Below are positions 45,414 to 54,328 of a stretch of 64,000 nucleotides of DNA, piece by piece. The DNA lies in the NCBI GenBank assembly GCA_035551615.1, contig DASZNC010000129.1, forward strand, positions 6,521 to 70,520, written 5' to 3'. Position numbers and translations under genes: made by a program. The notes below the pieces were generated by a model that saw only the letters and a list, made by a program, of their open reading frames with translations, was not told the origin of the DNA and ran no database searches. Positions within the stretch are counted from its first letter, which is position 1, and every line of letters begins with the position of its first letter. The DNA comes from JAKCDU01 sp035551615. GTDB lineage: Bacteria; Actinomycetota; Acidimicrobiia; Acidimicrobiales; Palsa-688.

Positions 45414-45521
45414 GGCGGCAGGGTACCGGGCGGCCTGTCCCGCTCGCCGGGACAGGGCCCGGATGGCTGGTGTACCGGCCCCCTACGCTGGTCGATCGAC
45501 GTCTTCCCTCTAGGAGGCCAC

Positions 45522-46418
45522 ATGCCGGTCCGTTCGCTGGGTTACATCAGGGTGGGTGCTGAGGACCTCGACGCCTGGCGCCGCTTCGCCGGTGAGCTCC
45601 TGGGGATGGAGACCGTGACCGGCGACAACGCCGACGCCGCCTACTTCCGGATGGACGACCATCCCCACCGTCTGGTGGTCCTCCCGGCCGCCCAGAACGG
45701 TGTCGAGGCCATCGGCTTCCAGGTCGGAGGTCCCGAGGAGCTGGCCGAGCTGGTCGCCGCCGTCGAGGCCACCGGCACCAAGGTCACCCAGGTCGAGCAG
45801 GCCGCCTGCCGGGACCGGCGGGTCACCGAAGCCGTCTCGTTCGACGACCCGGCCGGCAATCCGCTCGAGCTGTTCTGGGGCGTGGCGCTGGCCCACTCGA
45901 AGGTGTCCACGCCGCACGTGTCGTCCTTTGTCACCGGAGATCAGGGCATGGGCCACGTGGTGCTGACCGTCGGTGACGGACCGGCCTCCTACGAGTTCTA
46001 CACCCGCACCCTCGGGTTCAAGGGCCGGAACACCATGCGGCTTCCGGCCGCCCCCGCCCCGGACGGGAGCCCCCGGTTCGAGAGCCTCTGGTTCCTCGGG
46101 TGCAATCCCCGCCACCACACCGTCGGCCTGCTGCCGATGGCCGGGCCGGGCCGCTTGATCCACTTCATGGTCGAGGCCGCCACCCTCGACGATGTGGGCC
46201 GGGCCTGGGATCGGGCCGAGCGGCTCGATGTACCGATCATGCAGACGCTCGGTCGCCACACCAACGACCGGATGGTCTCGTTCTACGTCATCGGCCCCGG
46301 CGGCTTCGCCGTCGAGTTCGGCTACGACGGTCTACGCGTCGACCACGAGGAACCCGTCTACGAGATCACCGAAGGCGAGTTCTGGGGCCACAAGTTCATC
46401 AACTTCCCGACCCTCTAG
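45522..46418 (+). CDS. Type I extradiol dioxygenase-like VOC protein (BphC/HsaC family)
   Basis: ATG 45522 is five bases after AGGAGG and gives 298 residues; the open frame upstream is not coding. Two VOC modules are present (1-125 and 135-290). Metal ligands in the second are the His in MGHVVLTV, the His in LIHFMVEA and the Glu in FAVEFGYDG, the 2-His-1-Glu iron site of ring-cleaving catechol dioxygenases; the His in GRHTNDRMVSFYV and the Tyr nearby fit the family acid/base. Likely opens a catechol, such as a steroid or biphenyl ring. The hydrolase and crotonase genes nearby could process products. Confidence 0.85.
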   Translation: MPVRSLGYIRVGAEDLDAWRRFAGELLGMETVTGDNADAAYFRMDDHPHRLVVLPAAQNGVEAIGFQVGGPEELAELVAAVEATGTKVTQVEQAACRDRRVTEAVSFDDPAGNPLELFWGVALAHSKVSTPHVSSFVTGDQGMGHVVLTVGDGPASYEFYTRTLGFKGRNTMRLPAAPAPDGSPRFESLWFLGCNPRHHTVGLLPMAGPGRLIHFMVEAATLDDVGRAWDRAERLDVPIMQTLGRHTNDRMVSFYVIGPGGFAVEFGYDGLRVDHEEPVYEITEGEFWGHKFINFPTL

Positions 46419-47206
46419 GAGCGGCCGGCCGCCTGGTCGCGGCCCCGGGAGATCACACCGGGGACCCGGTCGGCGATACCGCCGGCCTGATCGCTGCGAC
46501 TCCACGACCGCGACGTCTCCAGTTCGATCTCGAGGGCCCGCTCTGTGGTGTCCGCTTCGATGCGCCGGTACGACGCATGAAAGGCGGTGACCGCCGGCCT
46601 GTGGTTCCCGGCGATGGTGGCGGCCAGGGTGGCCACGGTCGGCATCAGTTGATCGTGGGCGACGACCTGGGTCACCAGCCCGGCTTCGAGAGCCCGCCCG
46701 GCGTCAACGAAGTCGCCCGTGAAGCTCATGCGCCGCGCCATGGCGAACCCGACCCGTTGCGGCAGTAGGACTGACAGACCCCATCCGGGCAGAATCCCGA
46801 CCCGGGCGTGGGTGTCGGCGAATGCGGCCCGCTCGGAGGCGACCAGGAAGTCACAGTTGAGCGCCAGCTCCAGTCCTCCGGTGATGGCCACGCCGTTGAC
46901 CGCTCCGATCAGCGGCTTGGCCAGAGGCTTCCAGGGGGAGTTCGGGGGCAGGTCCCGATTGCCGGTGGCCAGAAGCTTGGAGTCGCGGCTCAACTCCTTT
47001 AGATCCAGGCCGGCGCAGAAGGCCGGGTCGGCACCGGTCAGTACGACGACGGCCACGTCATCGCGGTCGCCCAGGTCGGCCATCGTCGACTGGAGCGAGG
47101 CGAGGAGGGCACCGGAGATGGCGTTGCGGGACTGAGGCCGGTTGAGGGTCACGGTGGCGACCCCGTCCGTCACCTCCAGAAGGACGGGATCGTCGGACCC
47201 GGTCAG
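46415..47206 (-). CDS. Enoyl-CoA hydratase/isomerase (crotonase) family protein
   Basis: No ATG fits; CTG 47206 lies seven bases after GGAGG and overlaps the upstream stop (CTGA), giving 263 residues. A GTG at the VTDGVATV segment is an alternative. Crotonase features are NRPQSRNAIS, DPAFCAGLDLKEL (oxyanion hole) and NGVAITGGLELALNCDF. At the position of the first catalytic Glu the sequence is DTHARVGILPGWG, without Glu, as in many actinobacterial EchA proteins, so hydratase activity is uncertain. The 3' end overlaps the convergent dioxygenase gene by four bases. Confidence 0.85.
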   Translation of the reverse strand: MTGSDDPVLLEVTDGVATVTLNRPQSRNAISGALLASLQSTMADLGDRDDVAVVVLTGADPAFCAGLDLKELSRDSKLLATGNRDLPPNSPWKPLAKPLIGAVNGVAITGGLELALNCDFLVASERAAFADTHARVGILPGWGLSVLLPQRVGFAMARRMSFTGDFVDAGRALEAGLVTQVVAHDQLMPTVATLAATIAGNHRPAVTAFHASYRRIEADTTERALEIELETSRSWSRSDQAGGIADRVPGVISRGRDQAAGRS

Positions 47207-47523
47207 CTCCGCACCTCCGCCCGGCGGCGACCCGACATCATGGCCACGGCCACCGCCGCAACCGCAATCTGGATGAGCAGGGTGCCGAACCAGTGCACGT
47301 GGAAGACGTGCTGCCCGAAGAAGCCGCCCAGGATACTGCCGATCAGTCCGGCTCCGACGGTGGCCAGGAATCCGATCGGGTGCCGACCCGGAGCGATCAA
47401 CCGACCGAGGGCCCCGAGTATGAGACCGACGATCACAGTGGAGACGATGGCCCACAGCGCCATGCCGATCAGCGGCAACACGACGAAGAGCACCACCAGT
47501 ACCGCGAAGAGGGCCAGGATCAC
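47203..47523 (-). CDS. GlsB/YeaQ/YmgE family membrane protein
   Basis: One hundred and six residues from GTG 47523 with four hydrophobic helices and a Gly-rich pattern (GLILGALGRLIAPGRHPIG, then GAGLIGSILGGFFG) typical of this transglycosylase-associated family. Despite the name, no catalytic activity is established. It overlaps the crotonase gene start by four bases, suggesting coupling. Confidence 0.85.
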   Translation of the reverse strand: MILALFAVLVVLFVVLPLIGMALWAIVSTVIVGLILGALGRLIAPGRHPIGFLATVGAGLIGSILGGFFGQHVFHVHWFGTLLIQIAVAAVAVAMMSGRRRAEVRS

Positions 47524-47578
47524 GACACGACGCTACCGCAGTGGTCGGAAGTCGCGATCAGCGGCCTAACTTGAGGAC

Positions 47579-47965
47579 ATGCTCGACGAAATCGCCAAGG
47601 AGTTGCTCGGCGGCAAGAACTACGCCGCCTTCACCACCCTCCTCCCCAACGGTCAGGTCTCGACCCAGATGATGTGGGTGGATGCCGATGACACCCACGT
47701 TCTGATCAACACCGAGGTCGGTCGCCAGAAGTACCGCAACGTTTCCCACGACCCGCGGGTGGCGGTCATGGTTTTCGACCCGGCCAACCCCTATCGCTAC
47801 GCCGAGATCCGGGGCCGGGTGGTCGGGACCATCACCGGCACGGAGGCTCGTGAACACATCGATCACGTGAGTCACAAATACACCGGCGGCCCCTATGCCA
47901 ACCCGATCGGCACCGAGCGGGTGATTCTGCAGATCGAACCGGAACGGGTCCGCTCGCAGGGCTGA
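47579..47965 (+). CDS. PPOX-class F420-dependent oxidoreductase-like protein
   Basis: From ATG 47579, 128 residues. A split-barrel flavin/deazaflavin fold: YAAFTTLLPNGQVSTQMMWVD, then INTEVGRQKYRNVSHDPRVAVMVFDP (shown in part) with the phosphate-binding Lys/Arg, and YAEIRGRVVG. This pattern matches Rv1155-like actinobacterial proteins that bind F420 rather than FMN. Substrate unknown. Confidence 0.85.
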   Translation: MLDEIAKELLGGKNYAAFTTLLPNGQVSTQMMWVDADDTHVLINTEVGRQKYRNVSHDPRVAVMVFDPANPYRYAEIRGRVVGTITGTEAREHIDHVSHKYTGGPYANPIGTERVILQIEPERVRSQG

Positions 47966-48005
47966 GCCGGGTTTGGTCGACCGGTTCGGGGGGAAGACGA
48001 ATTCC

Positions 48006-48197
48006 ATGACCAAGCCCAACGATGCCACCCGCGCCGAAGAGGACAAGGAAGCGACGGCGGCCCATTCGGCTGACCGGCCCCCGACCGACGAAGAGGCGGA
48101 GTTGGCCCCCGAGAAGGCCAGCGCCGAGACGGCCAAGGATTACGACGAGATGGCCAAGACCGGCGCCCAGGTCAAGGGCGAAGGCGAGCTTCCGTAG
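48006..48197 (+). CDS. Small acidic hydrophilic protein
   Basis: Sixty-three residues from ATG 48006 (MTKPNDATRAEED), about one-third Glu/Asp/Lys, no hydrophobic segment, ending YDEMAKTGAQVKGEGELP. It looks disordered. I do not recognise a named family. It follows the F420-type gene by 40 bases and is closed by a strong hairpin, so it may be expressed with that gene. Confidence 0.6.
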   Translation: MTKPNDATRAEEDKEATAAHSADRPPTDEEAELAPEKASAETAKDYDEMAKTGAQVKGEGELP

Positions 48198-48199
48198 GT

Positions 48200-48238
48200 T
48201 CGTAGCCGCCGATCACCTGGTGTGGTCGGCGGCTACGA
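48200..48238 (+). terminator. Hairpin after the small acidic protein gene
   Basis: A 16-17-bp stem with one G-T pair (48200-48216 with 48222-48238) and a 5-base loop starts two bases after the stop codon. No T-run follows, but the stem is strong. Confidence 0.65.
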
Positions 48239-48273
48239 CCGACGTGGCTCGGGACCGGTAGGGTCCAGCGACC

Positions 48274-48708
48274 GTGGCCGATCCCCTCACCGAAGACGAG
48301 CAGAACGCCCGCCGTCAGGCGATCCCGAAGGTCATGGTCACGACGCCATACATATCCGGCTTGGGCTTGGTGTTCGACCGCTACGAGCCCGACGACGTGG
48401 TCGTGCGGCTGCCGTTCGACGAGGCGCTGACCAATGACGGGAGCTACTACCACGGGGGCGTGATCGCCGCCGTCATCGACACCGCCGGTGCCGCGGCCGC
48501 CTGGTCGAATCATGATTTCGACAAAGGAGCACGCGCGTCCACGGTCAGTATGACCGTCCAGTACGTCGGTGCCGCCAAACGGTCGGACCTGATCTGTTCG
48601 GCGCGCACCGTGAAACGGGGCAAGGAGTTGACCTTCACCGAGATCACGGCGGCCGACGACGCCGGACGCACGGTGGCCCACGCCGTCCAGACGTATCGGA
48701 TCGTCTGA
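48274..48708 (+). CDS. PaaI-type thioesterase (hotdog fold)
   Basis: From GTG 48274, 144 residues. The hotdog helix signature is YYHGGVIAAVIDTAGAAAAWS, with TVSMTVQYVGAAKRSDLICSA afterwards (shown in part) and an N-terminal helix. These enzymes hydrolyse acyl- or aryl-CoA thioesters; substrate is not predictable. Separated from the gene before by a hairpin. Confidence 0.85.
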   Translation: MADPLTEDEQNARRQAIPKVMVTTPYISGLGLVFDRYEPDDVVVRLPFDEALTNDGSYYHGGVIAAVIDTAGAAAAWSNHDFDKGARASTVSMTVQYVGAAKRSDLICSARTVKRGKELTFTEITAADDAGRTVAHAVQTYRIV

Positions 48709-48752
48709 ACGCCGGGCCGGCGACAATGTCGTTCGGGTGACTCCGGGGCCCG

Positions 48753-49463
48753 GTGCGGTATCAAGGGGTCGTGGAAGACGACGAAGGCATCAGAGCGGCC
48801 CGGCTGCTGGCCGCCCAGGAATCCGCTGAGGCCCTCTTCCGGGCGATCGAAGCCGAAGGGATCCTGCGCCCGGGCGTGTGGGACAGCGCGGCGAGTGAGG
48901 CCGTCTACGAACTGGCCGGGGAACGGTTCGGCGTCGAACAGCACTGGCACAAGCGCATCGTGCGTTCCGGCCCGAATACGTTGCAGCCGTACGTCGCCGA
49001 TCCACCGGATCGGCAGATGGTCGAAGGCGACATAGTGTTCGCCGACTTCGGCCCGGTCTTCGTTGGCTGGGAGGCCGACTTCGGGCGGACCTGGGTCCTC
49101 GGTGACGACCCGGTCAAACTGCGGCTACGCGATGACCTGGCGCCGGTGTTCGCCGCCGGGCAGGCCTTCTACCGGACCCATCCCGAGATCACGGCGGCCG
49201 ATATGTATGCCGAAATGATCCGCCTGGCCGGAGATCGGGGCTGGGAGTTCGGCAACATGCACTGCGGGCACCTGGTGGGGGAGCACCCGCACGAGGAGAT
49301 GGCCGGCGGCCGGCTCGACTCGCTCATCTGTGCATCCAATCCCAGACCGCTTCGCGGACCGGACCCGTCCGGCCGGGTCGGCCATTGGATACTCGAAGTC
49401 CACCTGGTCGACCGGGACCTCCAGATCGGAGGATTCCTGGAACAACTGCTCACGCTGCCCTGA
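48753..49463 (+). CDS. M24-family (Xaa-Pro aminopeptidase-like) metallopeptidase
   Basis: From GTG 48753 (GTG 48771 is an alternative), 236 residues, covering only the pita-bread catalytic domain with no N-terminal creatinase domain. Metal ligands are the two Asp in FADFGPVFVGWEADFGRTW, the His in CGHLVGEHPHEE, the Glu in WILEVHLV and a Glu near the end (GGFLEQLLTLP). Could be a peptidase or a creatinase-like amidinohydrolase. Confidence 0.8.
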   Translation: MRYQGVVEDDEGIRAARLLAAQESAEALFRAIEAEGILRPGVWDSAASEAVYELAGERFGVEQHWHKRIVRSGPNTLQPYVADPPDRQMVEGDIVFADFGPVFVGWEADFGRTWVLGDDPVKLRLRDDLAPVFAAGQAFYRTHPEITAADMYAEMIRLAGDRGWEFGNMHCGHLVGEHPHEEMAGGRLDSLICASNPRPLRGPDPSGRVGHWILEVHLVDRDLQIGGFLEQLLTLP

Positions 49464-49553
49464 ACGGATACCGAGTCATTCGAATCGAATCCGATGATTG
49501 GCGGCGGCCGGTTCCGTCTGTGAACTACCCGATCGACGCAGGAGGCCCAGGAC

Positions 49554-50057
49554 ATGACGAACGAAACCGACGACGAGATGCTGCTGGCCTTCCTGCGGGC
49601 CCAGCGCGCAACCGTGTTGGCCATCGTCGACGGGCTGAGCGGGGAGGCCTGGCACCGCTCGGTCGTGCCGACCGGCTGGACGCCGGCCGGGATGTTGGAA
49701 CACCTGGGCGGTGCCGAATGGCACTGGTTCCAGGGCGTCGTGTCCGGCAAGCAACCGGAGCTTCCGGATGACGTCGACGATGACCGTCCTCCGTATGACC
49801 CGGAGACGGTCGTGTTCACGGCCGAAGGTTCCTGGGAAGAGGCGCTCGGTTTCTACCGCGACCAGTGCGCCGCGTCCGATGCCGTGTTGGCGACCACGTC
49901 ACTCTCCGAACGTCCGCTGGGCCGACACGGGCTCTTCGAGCCGCCGAACGTCCGCTGGATCGTTCTTCACATGATCGAGGAGACGGCCAGGCACGCCGGT
50001 CACCTCGACCTGGCTCGAGAACTGCTCGACGGCGAGGTCCGCCGCGGCCCCAGGTGA
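49554..50057 (+). CDS. DinB/DUF664 family protein
   Basis: From ATG 49554 with AGGAGG upstream, 167 residues. A four-helix bundle pattern with the three metal-binding His at EHLGGAEWHW and MIEETARHAGHLDLARELLDG. The family includes mycothiol- and bacillithiol-dependent transferases; this member fits the short DUF664 type. Specific function unknown. Confidence 0.85.
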   Translation: MTNETDDEMLLAFLRAQRATVLAIVDGLSGEAWHRSVVPTGWTPAGMLEHLGGAEWHWFQGVVSGKQPELPDDVDDDRPPYDPETVVFTAEGSWEEALGFYRDQCAASDAVLATTSLSERPLGRHGLFEPPNVRWIVLHMIEETARHAGHLDLARELLDGEVRRGPR

Positions 50058-50087
50058 ACGGGCACCGGGGTCGCTCCCGGAGAGTGT

Positions 50088-50741
50088 TCAGGCCTGCTCG
50101 GCGCGGGTGAACGTCAAATGCGTTACGCCGCTGGGCGACGACACCGTCTCGAGGTCGAAGTCCTTCTCGCGACCTTCGAGACCGTCCCAGAGGCGTACCC
50201 CCCGGCCGAGCAGGATCGGAACGACGACCACGTGCATGTGATCGACCAGCCCCTCGGCGAGGAACGAGCGAACGACCGTAGGACCTCCGCCGATGCGTAC
50301 GTCCTGACCTGAGGCCGCCTCCCTGGCTGTGTCGAGGGCCTCGGCCGGGGACGCGTCGATGAAGTGGAACGTCGTACCCCCCTCCATCTCCAGAGACGGG
50401 CGCACGTGGTGCGTGAGAACGAACGTCGGGGTGTGGAACGGCGGGTTCGCGCCCCACCACCCCTTCCAGTCCGGGTCTTCGTGCCATCCGGGCGGCCCGA
50501 ACTTGCCGGCGCCCATGATCTCCGCGCCGAAGCCGACAGCGTGCTGGCGGGCGATCGCGTCGTCGATGCCGGTCGCCCCGCCGGGCTGGCCGAACACTTC
50601 GCTGCGACCCCATTTGGTGGCAATCATCCACTCGTGGAGCCGATGGCCGGCATGGCCGAACGGTGCCTCGAGGGTCAAATCCTCGCCAGTACCGAAGCCG
50701 TCGAGCGAGATGGAGAAGTTGTGGATTCGGGCAAGCGACAT
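50088..50741 (-). CDS. Dihydrofolate reductase-like (RibD C-terminal domain) protein
   Basis: ATG 50741 follows AGGAG by about nine bases; 217 residues. It opens ARIHNFSISLDGFGTGED and has MGAGKFG, VRIGGGPTVVRSFLAEGLVD and VVPILLGRGVRLWDGL, the signatures of RibD-C reductases. These stand-alone actinobacterial proteins use NADPH or F420 on unknown substrates. Convergent with the DinB gene. Confidence 0.88.
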   Translation of the reverse strand: MSLARIHNFSISLDGFGTGEDLTLEAPFGHAGHRLHEWMIATKWGRSEVFGQPGGATGIDDAIARQHAVGFGAEIMGAGKFGPPGWHEDPDWKGWWGANPPFHTPTFVLTHHVRPSLEMEGGTTFHFIDASPAEALDTAREAASGQDVRIGGGPTVVRSFLAEGLVDHMHVVVVPILLGRGVRLWDGLEGREKDFDLETVSSPSGVTHLTFTRAEQA

Positions 50742-50976
50742 CAACGGAGCTCCTGTACTCATTTGCTGGTCAGCGGCAAAGCTGACGCGCCGGTATGAAC
50801 CGATCTCACCGGTCGTCGTCGGATCTGACGCACATCACGACCAGAACTCATCGGACCAAACCTTGGCACACGCCCTGGCTCGCGCCGGCCGATCCCCCGA
50901 ACTCGATCACGCAGATAGCACATCGGACCGGATCCACACCTGGCCGGCCCGACCACCGCTCGGTGCCGATCACCGC

Positions 50977-51645
50977 TCAGGGCCCGAACGCCCAGGCCAC
51001 CATCAGCGGGAACTCCTTGCGCCAGAACGCGTCACCGTGTGATCCGTCCCGCTCGGTCATGACGACATCCGCCCCGGCGCCTCGCAGGGCCTTGGCCCAC
51101 CGGGCCGCGTTCTGCAGGAAGAACGGCTCGGCGGTCCCGGCGACCAGATAGGTGCGCGGGACCGGGACGGGCATCACAGCCGGCGGGCGGTAGCCACCCC
51201 CCGGCGAGGCGCAGAAAGCGACCCCGTACAGATCGGGGTGGCGAACACCCATCGCCAGAGCGAGTTCCCCGCTCGCCGACACACCGCACACCGCCGTGCG
51301 CTCGGCCGGAAGCACCAACCCGAGGCGCCTTCCCGCCCATAGCCGGACATTTTCGACGAAGAACCGCTCGTGGGCGGCAAATCGCTGAGGATCACTCCAG
51401 TCGAACCCCTCGCTGCACACGTACTCCTGCATCCGCAGCTTCTCATCGTTCGCTCGGCGGGCGCCGACGACCATCGTCGGAGGACCGTCCGCCTCTTCCA
51501 GGTCTGCGCCCCACTTGGCGATCATTTGACCATCACCGGCGAAGACGACGGCCGCAGGCGGGTCCGCAGGAATGTATGCGGTGACCATCCGGCCGCGGCC
51601 GTAATCGAGGACCTCGCTGACCAGCTCTCCGGCCGCAGACGACAT
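50977..51645 (-). CDS. Esterase-like alpha/beta hydrolase (enterochelin-esterase/Fes type)
   Basis: From ATG 51645, 222 residues. VVFAGDGQMIAKWG lies at the oxyanion strand, the nucleophile elbow is CGVSASGELALAMG (Ser), and the catalytic His is in DGSHGDAFWRKEFP. The short form without an N-terminal domain matches IroE/putative esterase proteins. Substrate unknown. 214 unassigned bases lie between its stop and the next gene. Confidence 0.82.
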   Translation of the reverse strand: MSSAAGELVSEVLDYGRGRMVTAYIPADPPAAVVFAGDGQMIAKWGADLEEADGPPTMVVGARRANDEKLRMQEYVCSEGFDWSDPQRFAAHERFFVENVRLWAGRRLGLVLPAERTAVCGVSASGELALAMGVRHPDLYGVAFCASPGGGYRPPAVMPVPVPRTYLVAGTAEPFFLQNAARWAKALRGAGADVVMTERDGSHGDAFWRKEFPLMVAWAFGP

Positions 51646-51747
51646 CGGGCTACTACCTCCTCACAAACACGATTCGCTCCGAATGTGCACGTGGCGAAGA
51701 GTGCACTTCCGGTCGCGCCTCTGTTGTCCGACTCCTAATCTTCGTTC

Positions 51748-52128
51748 ATGCCGAGAGACATAATCGCCACCGAGGATGCTCCGAGCTCACCGTTCTTCAG
51801 TCAGGCGGTGCGAGCGGGTGCATACGTCTACGTCTCCGGGATGACCGGCACGGTGCCCAGTACCGGTGAGATGGCTGGTCCCACCATCCACGATCAGACC
51901 CGACAGGCACTCACGAACTGCGAGAACGTCCTGCGCGCCGCAGGGGCCACGCTCGATGATGTCGTCGAGGTGGGCGTCCTCCTCGCCCGCCCGGAGGACT
52001 TCTCCGGACTGAACCAGGCTTACGGTGAGATGTTCCCGACCGAGCCACCGGCGCGCTACGTAGCCAAGCTCGGAGTCGACATCCCGAACGTGTTGGTGTC
52101 GATCCGAATGACGGCCGTCACCCACTAA
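51748..52128 (+). CDS. RidA/YjgF/UK114 family protein
   Basis: From ATG 51748, 126 residues. AGAYVYVSGMTGTVPSTGEM, QTRQALTNCENVLRAAGATLDDVVEV (shown in part) and PPARYVAKLGVDIPNVLVSI match the family. The conserved Arg is kept in PARYVA, but the position usually held by the catalytic Glu is Ser (VLVSIRM), so imine deaminase activity may differ from RidA itself. Confidence 0.88.
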   Translation: MPRDIIATEDAPSSPFFSQAVRAGAYVYVSGMTGTVPSTGEMAGPTIHDQTRQALTNCENVLRAAGATLDDVVEVGVLLARPEDFSGLNQAYGEMFPTEPPARYVAKLGVDIPNVLVSIRMTAVTH

Positions 52129-52233
52129 CAGTCGAACGCCGACAGATAGCACCCGGATTGAACTCGTCACACCACCCCTGCTGACGACGCACAGCCCAAT
52201 GACATCGTCGATCCGAGTGCCACGACCTGGTCC

Positions 52234-52625
52234 TTGAATTCGGTGCAGACTCCTGTTGTGCGAATCACCTCCTCGGATCCGGTGTTAGCCGTCCACGACT
52301 TGGAGCGCTCCGGATCGTGGTACCGCGACGTGCTCGGAGCAGAACTCGAAGACGTAGATTCCGGCAACTGGCGGTTCTGCCGCGTCGGCACGACGACTTT
52401 CATGTTGGGTCATTGCCCGGATGCCCCCTCGGCCCGTGAACTCGGCGATCACAGCTACATCGCCTACCTACACGTTGACGACGTCGACGGCTTCTATCGA
52501 AGAGCGTGGACGCCGGCGCCGAGGTGTTGAGTCCACCGCAGAATCAACCTTGGGGTAAGCGGGAGTTCGGGCTGCGCTCGCCCGACGGCCACCGATTCAT
52601 GCTCGGGGCGACCACCATTGGATGA
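52234..52625 (+). pseudogene. Frameshifted VOC (glyoxalase/bleomycin-resistance) gene
   Basis: The first frame encodes DPVLAVHDLERSGSWYRDVL to HVDDVDGFYRRA and stops at 52530 with an unrelated tail. From 52506 another frame continues naturally as VDAGAEVLSPPQNQPWGKREF, then LRSPDGHRFMLG and stops at 52623-52625, exactly the expected end of a VOC domain. A single missing base near 52505 would explain it. It could be a true inactivating mutation or a sequencing error; the intact protein would be about 130 residues. Confidence 0.8.
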
Positions 52626-52639
52626 TCAAGGAGGATTCG

Positions 52640-53479
52640 ATGTCACAGGATGACAACAAGCCTTTACCAGCGGTGGTCGACCGCCGGATTTTCGACCAGC
52701 AACTGGAGGAGTTGCGGGCGAGGGAGAAGGCACTCACCCGCCAGGCCGACGCCATCGCCGCCGACCGCCGCCGGCTGCCGATGGTCGAGGTGGCGGCAGA
52801 CAGCCCACTGCTCGGGCCGCACGGGCCGATGACGTTGCTCGACGCCTTCGACGATCGGCGTCAACTCATCGCCTACTACTTCATGTGGTGGCCGGGCCAG
52901 CCGGCGGCCGAGCAGTGCGAAGGCTGCACCTGGGTCATGAGCCATGTCGGCGAGCTTTCCTACCTGCACTCGCGCGACATCACTTTCGCTGTGCTCTGCC
53001 AGGGGCGCAATACCGCATTCGGCCCAGCTGAGGCGCAGACCTCCTACGACGAGAGCATCCGCTACCGCGAGTTCATGGGCTGGACCATGCCGTGGTATTC
53101 GGCCCAGCCTTCACTCGACACGCTCCTCGTCGGACGGGAGCAGGGTCTGTTCCACCTGGTGTGCTATCTACGCGACGGCGACAGAGTCTTCGAAACCTAC
53201 TGGACCAAGCGCCGCGGAGCCGAAGTCCTGGACTACAGCTACGCGCTCATGGATCTCACCGTGTTCGGCAGGCAAGAGGACTGGGAGGACTCGCCGGCCG
53301 GCTGGCCCCGGCGAGGTCACGCGACCCGCACCCTTGGCGGCGCTCCGGAGTGGACGCCACTGCGGGAGTGGCCAGGCGGCCGTCCTACGTCGCAGTGGCC
53401 ACGGCTCGAGGCCGGGCACTCCGACTCGCTCGGAACAGCAGACGCGGGCACGCCACCTCCTTCTGATCCATGCCACTGA
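52640..53479 (+). CDS. DUF899 (thioredoxin-like) family protein
   Basis: ATG 52640 follows AAGGAGG; 279 residues. An N-terminal helical segment is followed by LLDAFDDRRQLIAYYFMWWPG and QCEGCTWVMSHVGELSYLHSRD, the DUF899 pattern around its Cys pair, then YREFMGWTMPWYSA and FHLVCYLRDGD. The C-terminal 60 residues are Pro/Gly-rich and not conserved in type. The family has a thioredoxin-like fold; no reaction is known. Confidence 0.85.
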   Translation: MSQDDNKPLPAVVDRRIFDQQLEELRAREKALTRQADAIAADRRRLPMVEVAADSPLLGPHGPMTLLDAFDDRRQLIAYYFMWWPGQPAAEQCEGCTWVMSHVGELSYLHSRDITFAVLCQGRNTAFGPAEAQTSYDESIRYREFMGWTMPWYSAQPSLDTLLVGREQGLFHLVCYLRDGDRVFETYWTKRRGAEVLDYSYALMDLTVFGRQEDWEDSPAGWPRRGHATRTLGGAPEWTPLREWPGGRPTSQWPRLEAGHSDSLGTADAGTPPPSDPCH

Positions 53480-53545
53480 CAAACGGCAGCTCGCGCAGCC
53501 TGGGCGTCGGCCAGTCCCTCCCCTCAGACGCGACACACTGCGGGT

Positions 53546-54328
53546 ATGACATCGACGGGATCCGATAGCGACAGGGCGGTCCAACGGCTGGTGGACAAGG
53601 TTTGCGTCGTCGCCGGCGCCGCCAGCCCGATCGGTCGGGCCGTGGCCGAGCGCTTCGCCCGCGAAGGCGGCCTCGTCGTCGGTATCGACCTCGTTGGCCA
53701 TGACGTCGGCGTTCTTCCGCTGGAGGCCGACCTCACCGACGAGGGGCGGGTTCGAGCCGTCTTCGACGAGATCGTGGAGCGATTCGGTCGGATCGACGTG
53801 CTCTACAACAACGCCGGGCTCATGGACCGAAACGACGGGAGCGCCTTGGACTGCGATCTCGAGACGTGGCGGCGCGTCCTCGACGCCAACATCACGCCCG
53901 CACTCCTGACCTGCAAGCACGGGATCCGGCGGATGCTCGACGCCGATCCAGCGACCGGTTCGGTCATCAACAGCGCGTCCTTCCTCGCTCACACGGGCGC
54001 GGCAACAGCACCCATGGCGTTCTCGGCGTCGAAGTCGGCAATCGTGCAGCTTTCTCGCGACCTCGGAATCCACTTGGCCCGGAGCGGAGTTCGCGTGAAC
54101 GCAGTCCTGTTCGGCCCGATCGAGACCCCTGCTCAGCGGGCCATCCTCGGGGCCTACCCGGACACCCTCCCGGCCCGACTGATCCACTGGCCGATGGGTC
54201 GGTTCGGCACGCTCGAGGAGGCCGCTGGAGCGATCGCGTTCCTGGCCAGCGACGACGCCGGTTTCATCACTGCCGCCGCCCTTCCCGTCGATGGCGGAAT
54301 CACGACTGCGTTCACCATCCCGAGCTGA
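53546..54328 (+). CDS. Short-chain dehydrogenase-like protein with Phe at the catalytic Tyr position
   Basis: From ATG 53546, 260 residues. The cofactor loop is VVAGAASPIGRAV, followed by VLYNNAG and the structural Asn in DANIT. SDRs have Tyr-x3-Lys; here the sequence is Phe159-Ser-Ala-Ser-Lys163 (MAFSASKSAI). All else, including the Ser-containing strand (INSASFLAH) and closing ALPVDGGITTAF, is normal. The loss of the Tyr hydroxyl should block normal hydride chemistry. A TTC for TAC change is one base. Confidence 0.88.
   Translation: MTSTGSDSDRAVQRLVDKVCVVAGAASPIGRAVAERFAREGGLVVGIDLVGHDVGVLPLEADLTDEGRVRAVFDEIVERFGRIDVLYNNAGLMDRNDGSALDCDLETWRRVLDANITPALLTCKHGIRRMLDADPATGSVINSASFLAHTGAATAPMAFSASKSAIVQLSRDLGIHLARSGVRVNAVLFGPIETPAQRAILGAYPDTLPARLIHWPMGRFGTLEEAAGAIAFLASDDAGFITAAALPVDGGITTAFTIPS

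Noticed and set aside
44550..45521. N-terminal extension of the extradiol-dioxygenase-like protein
   Set aside because: It lies opposite the alpha/beta hydrolase gene, is Arg/Gly/Pro-rich, and AGGAGG clearly marks the start at 45522.
50763..50976. Small open frames on both strands between the RibD-C and esterase genes
   Set aside because: No ribosome-binding sites, Arg/Ser/Pro-rich composition and no recognisable pattern.
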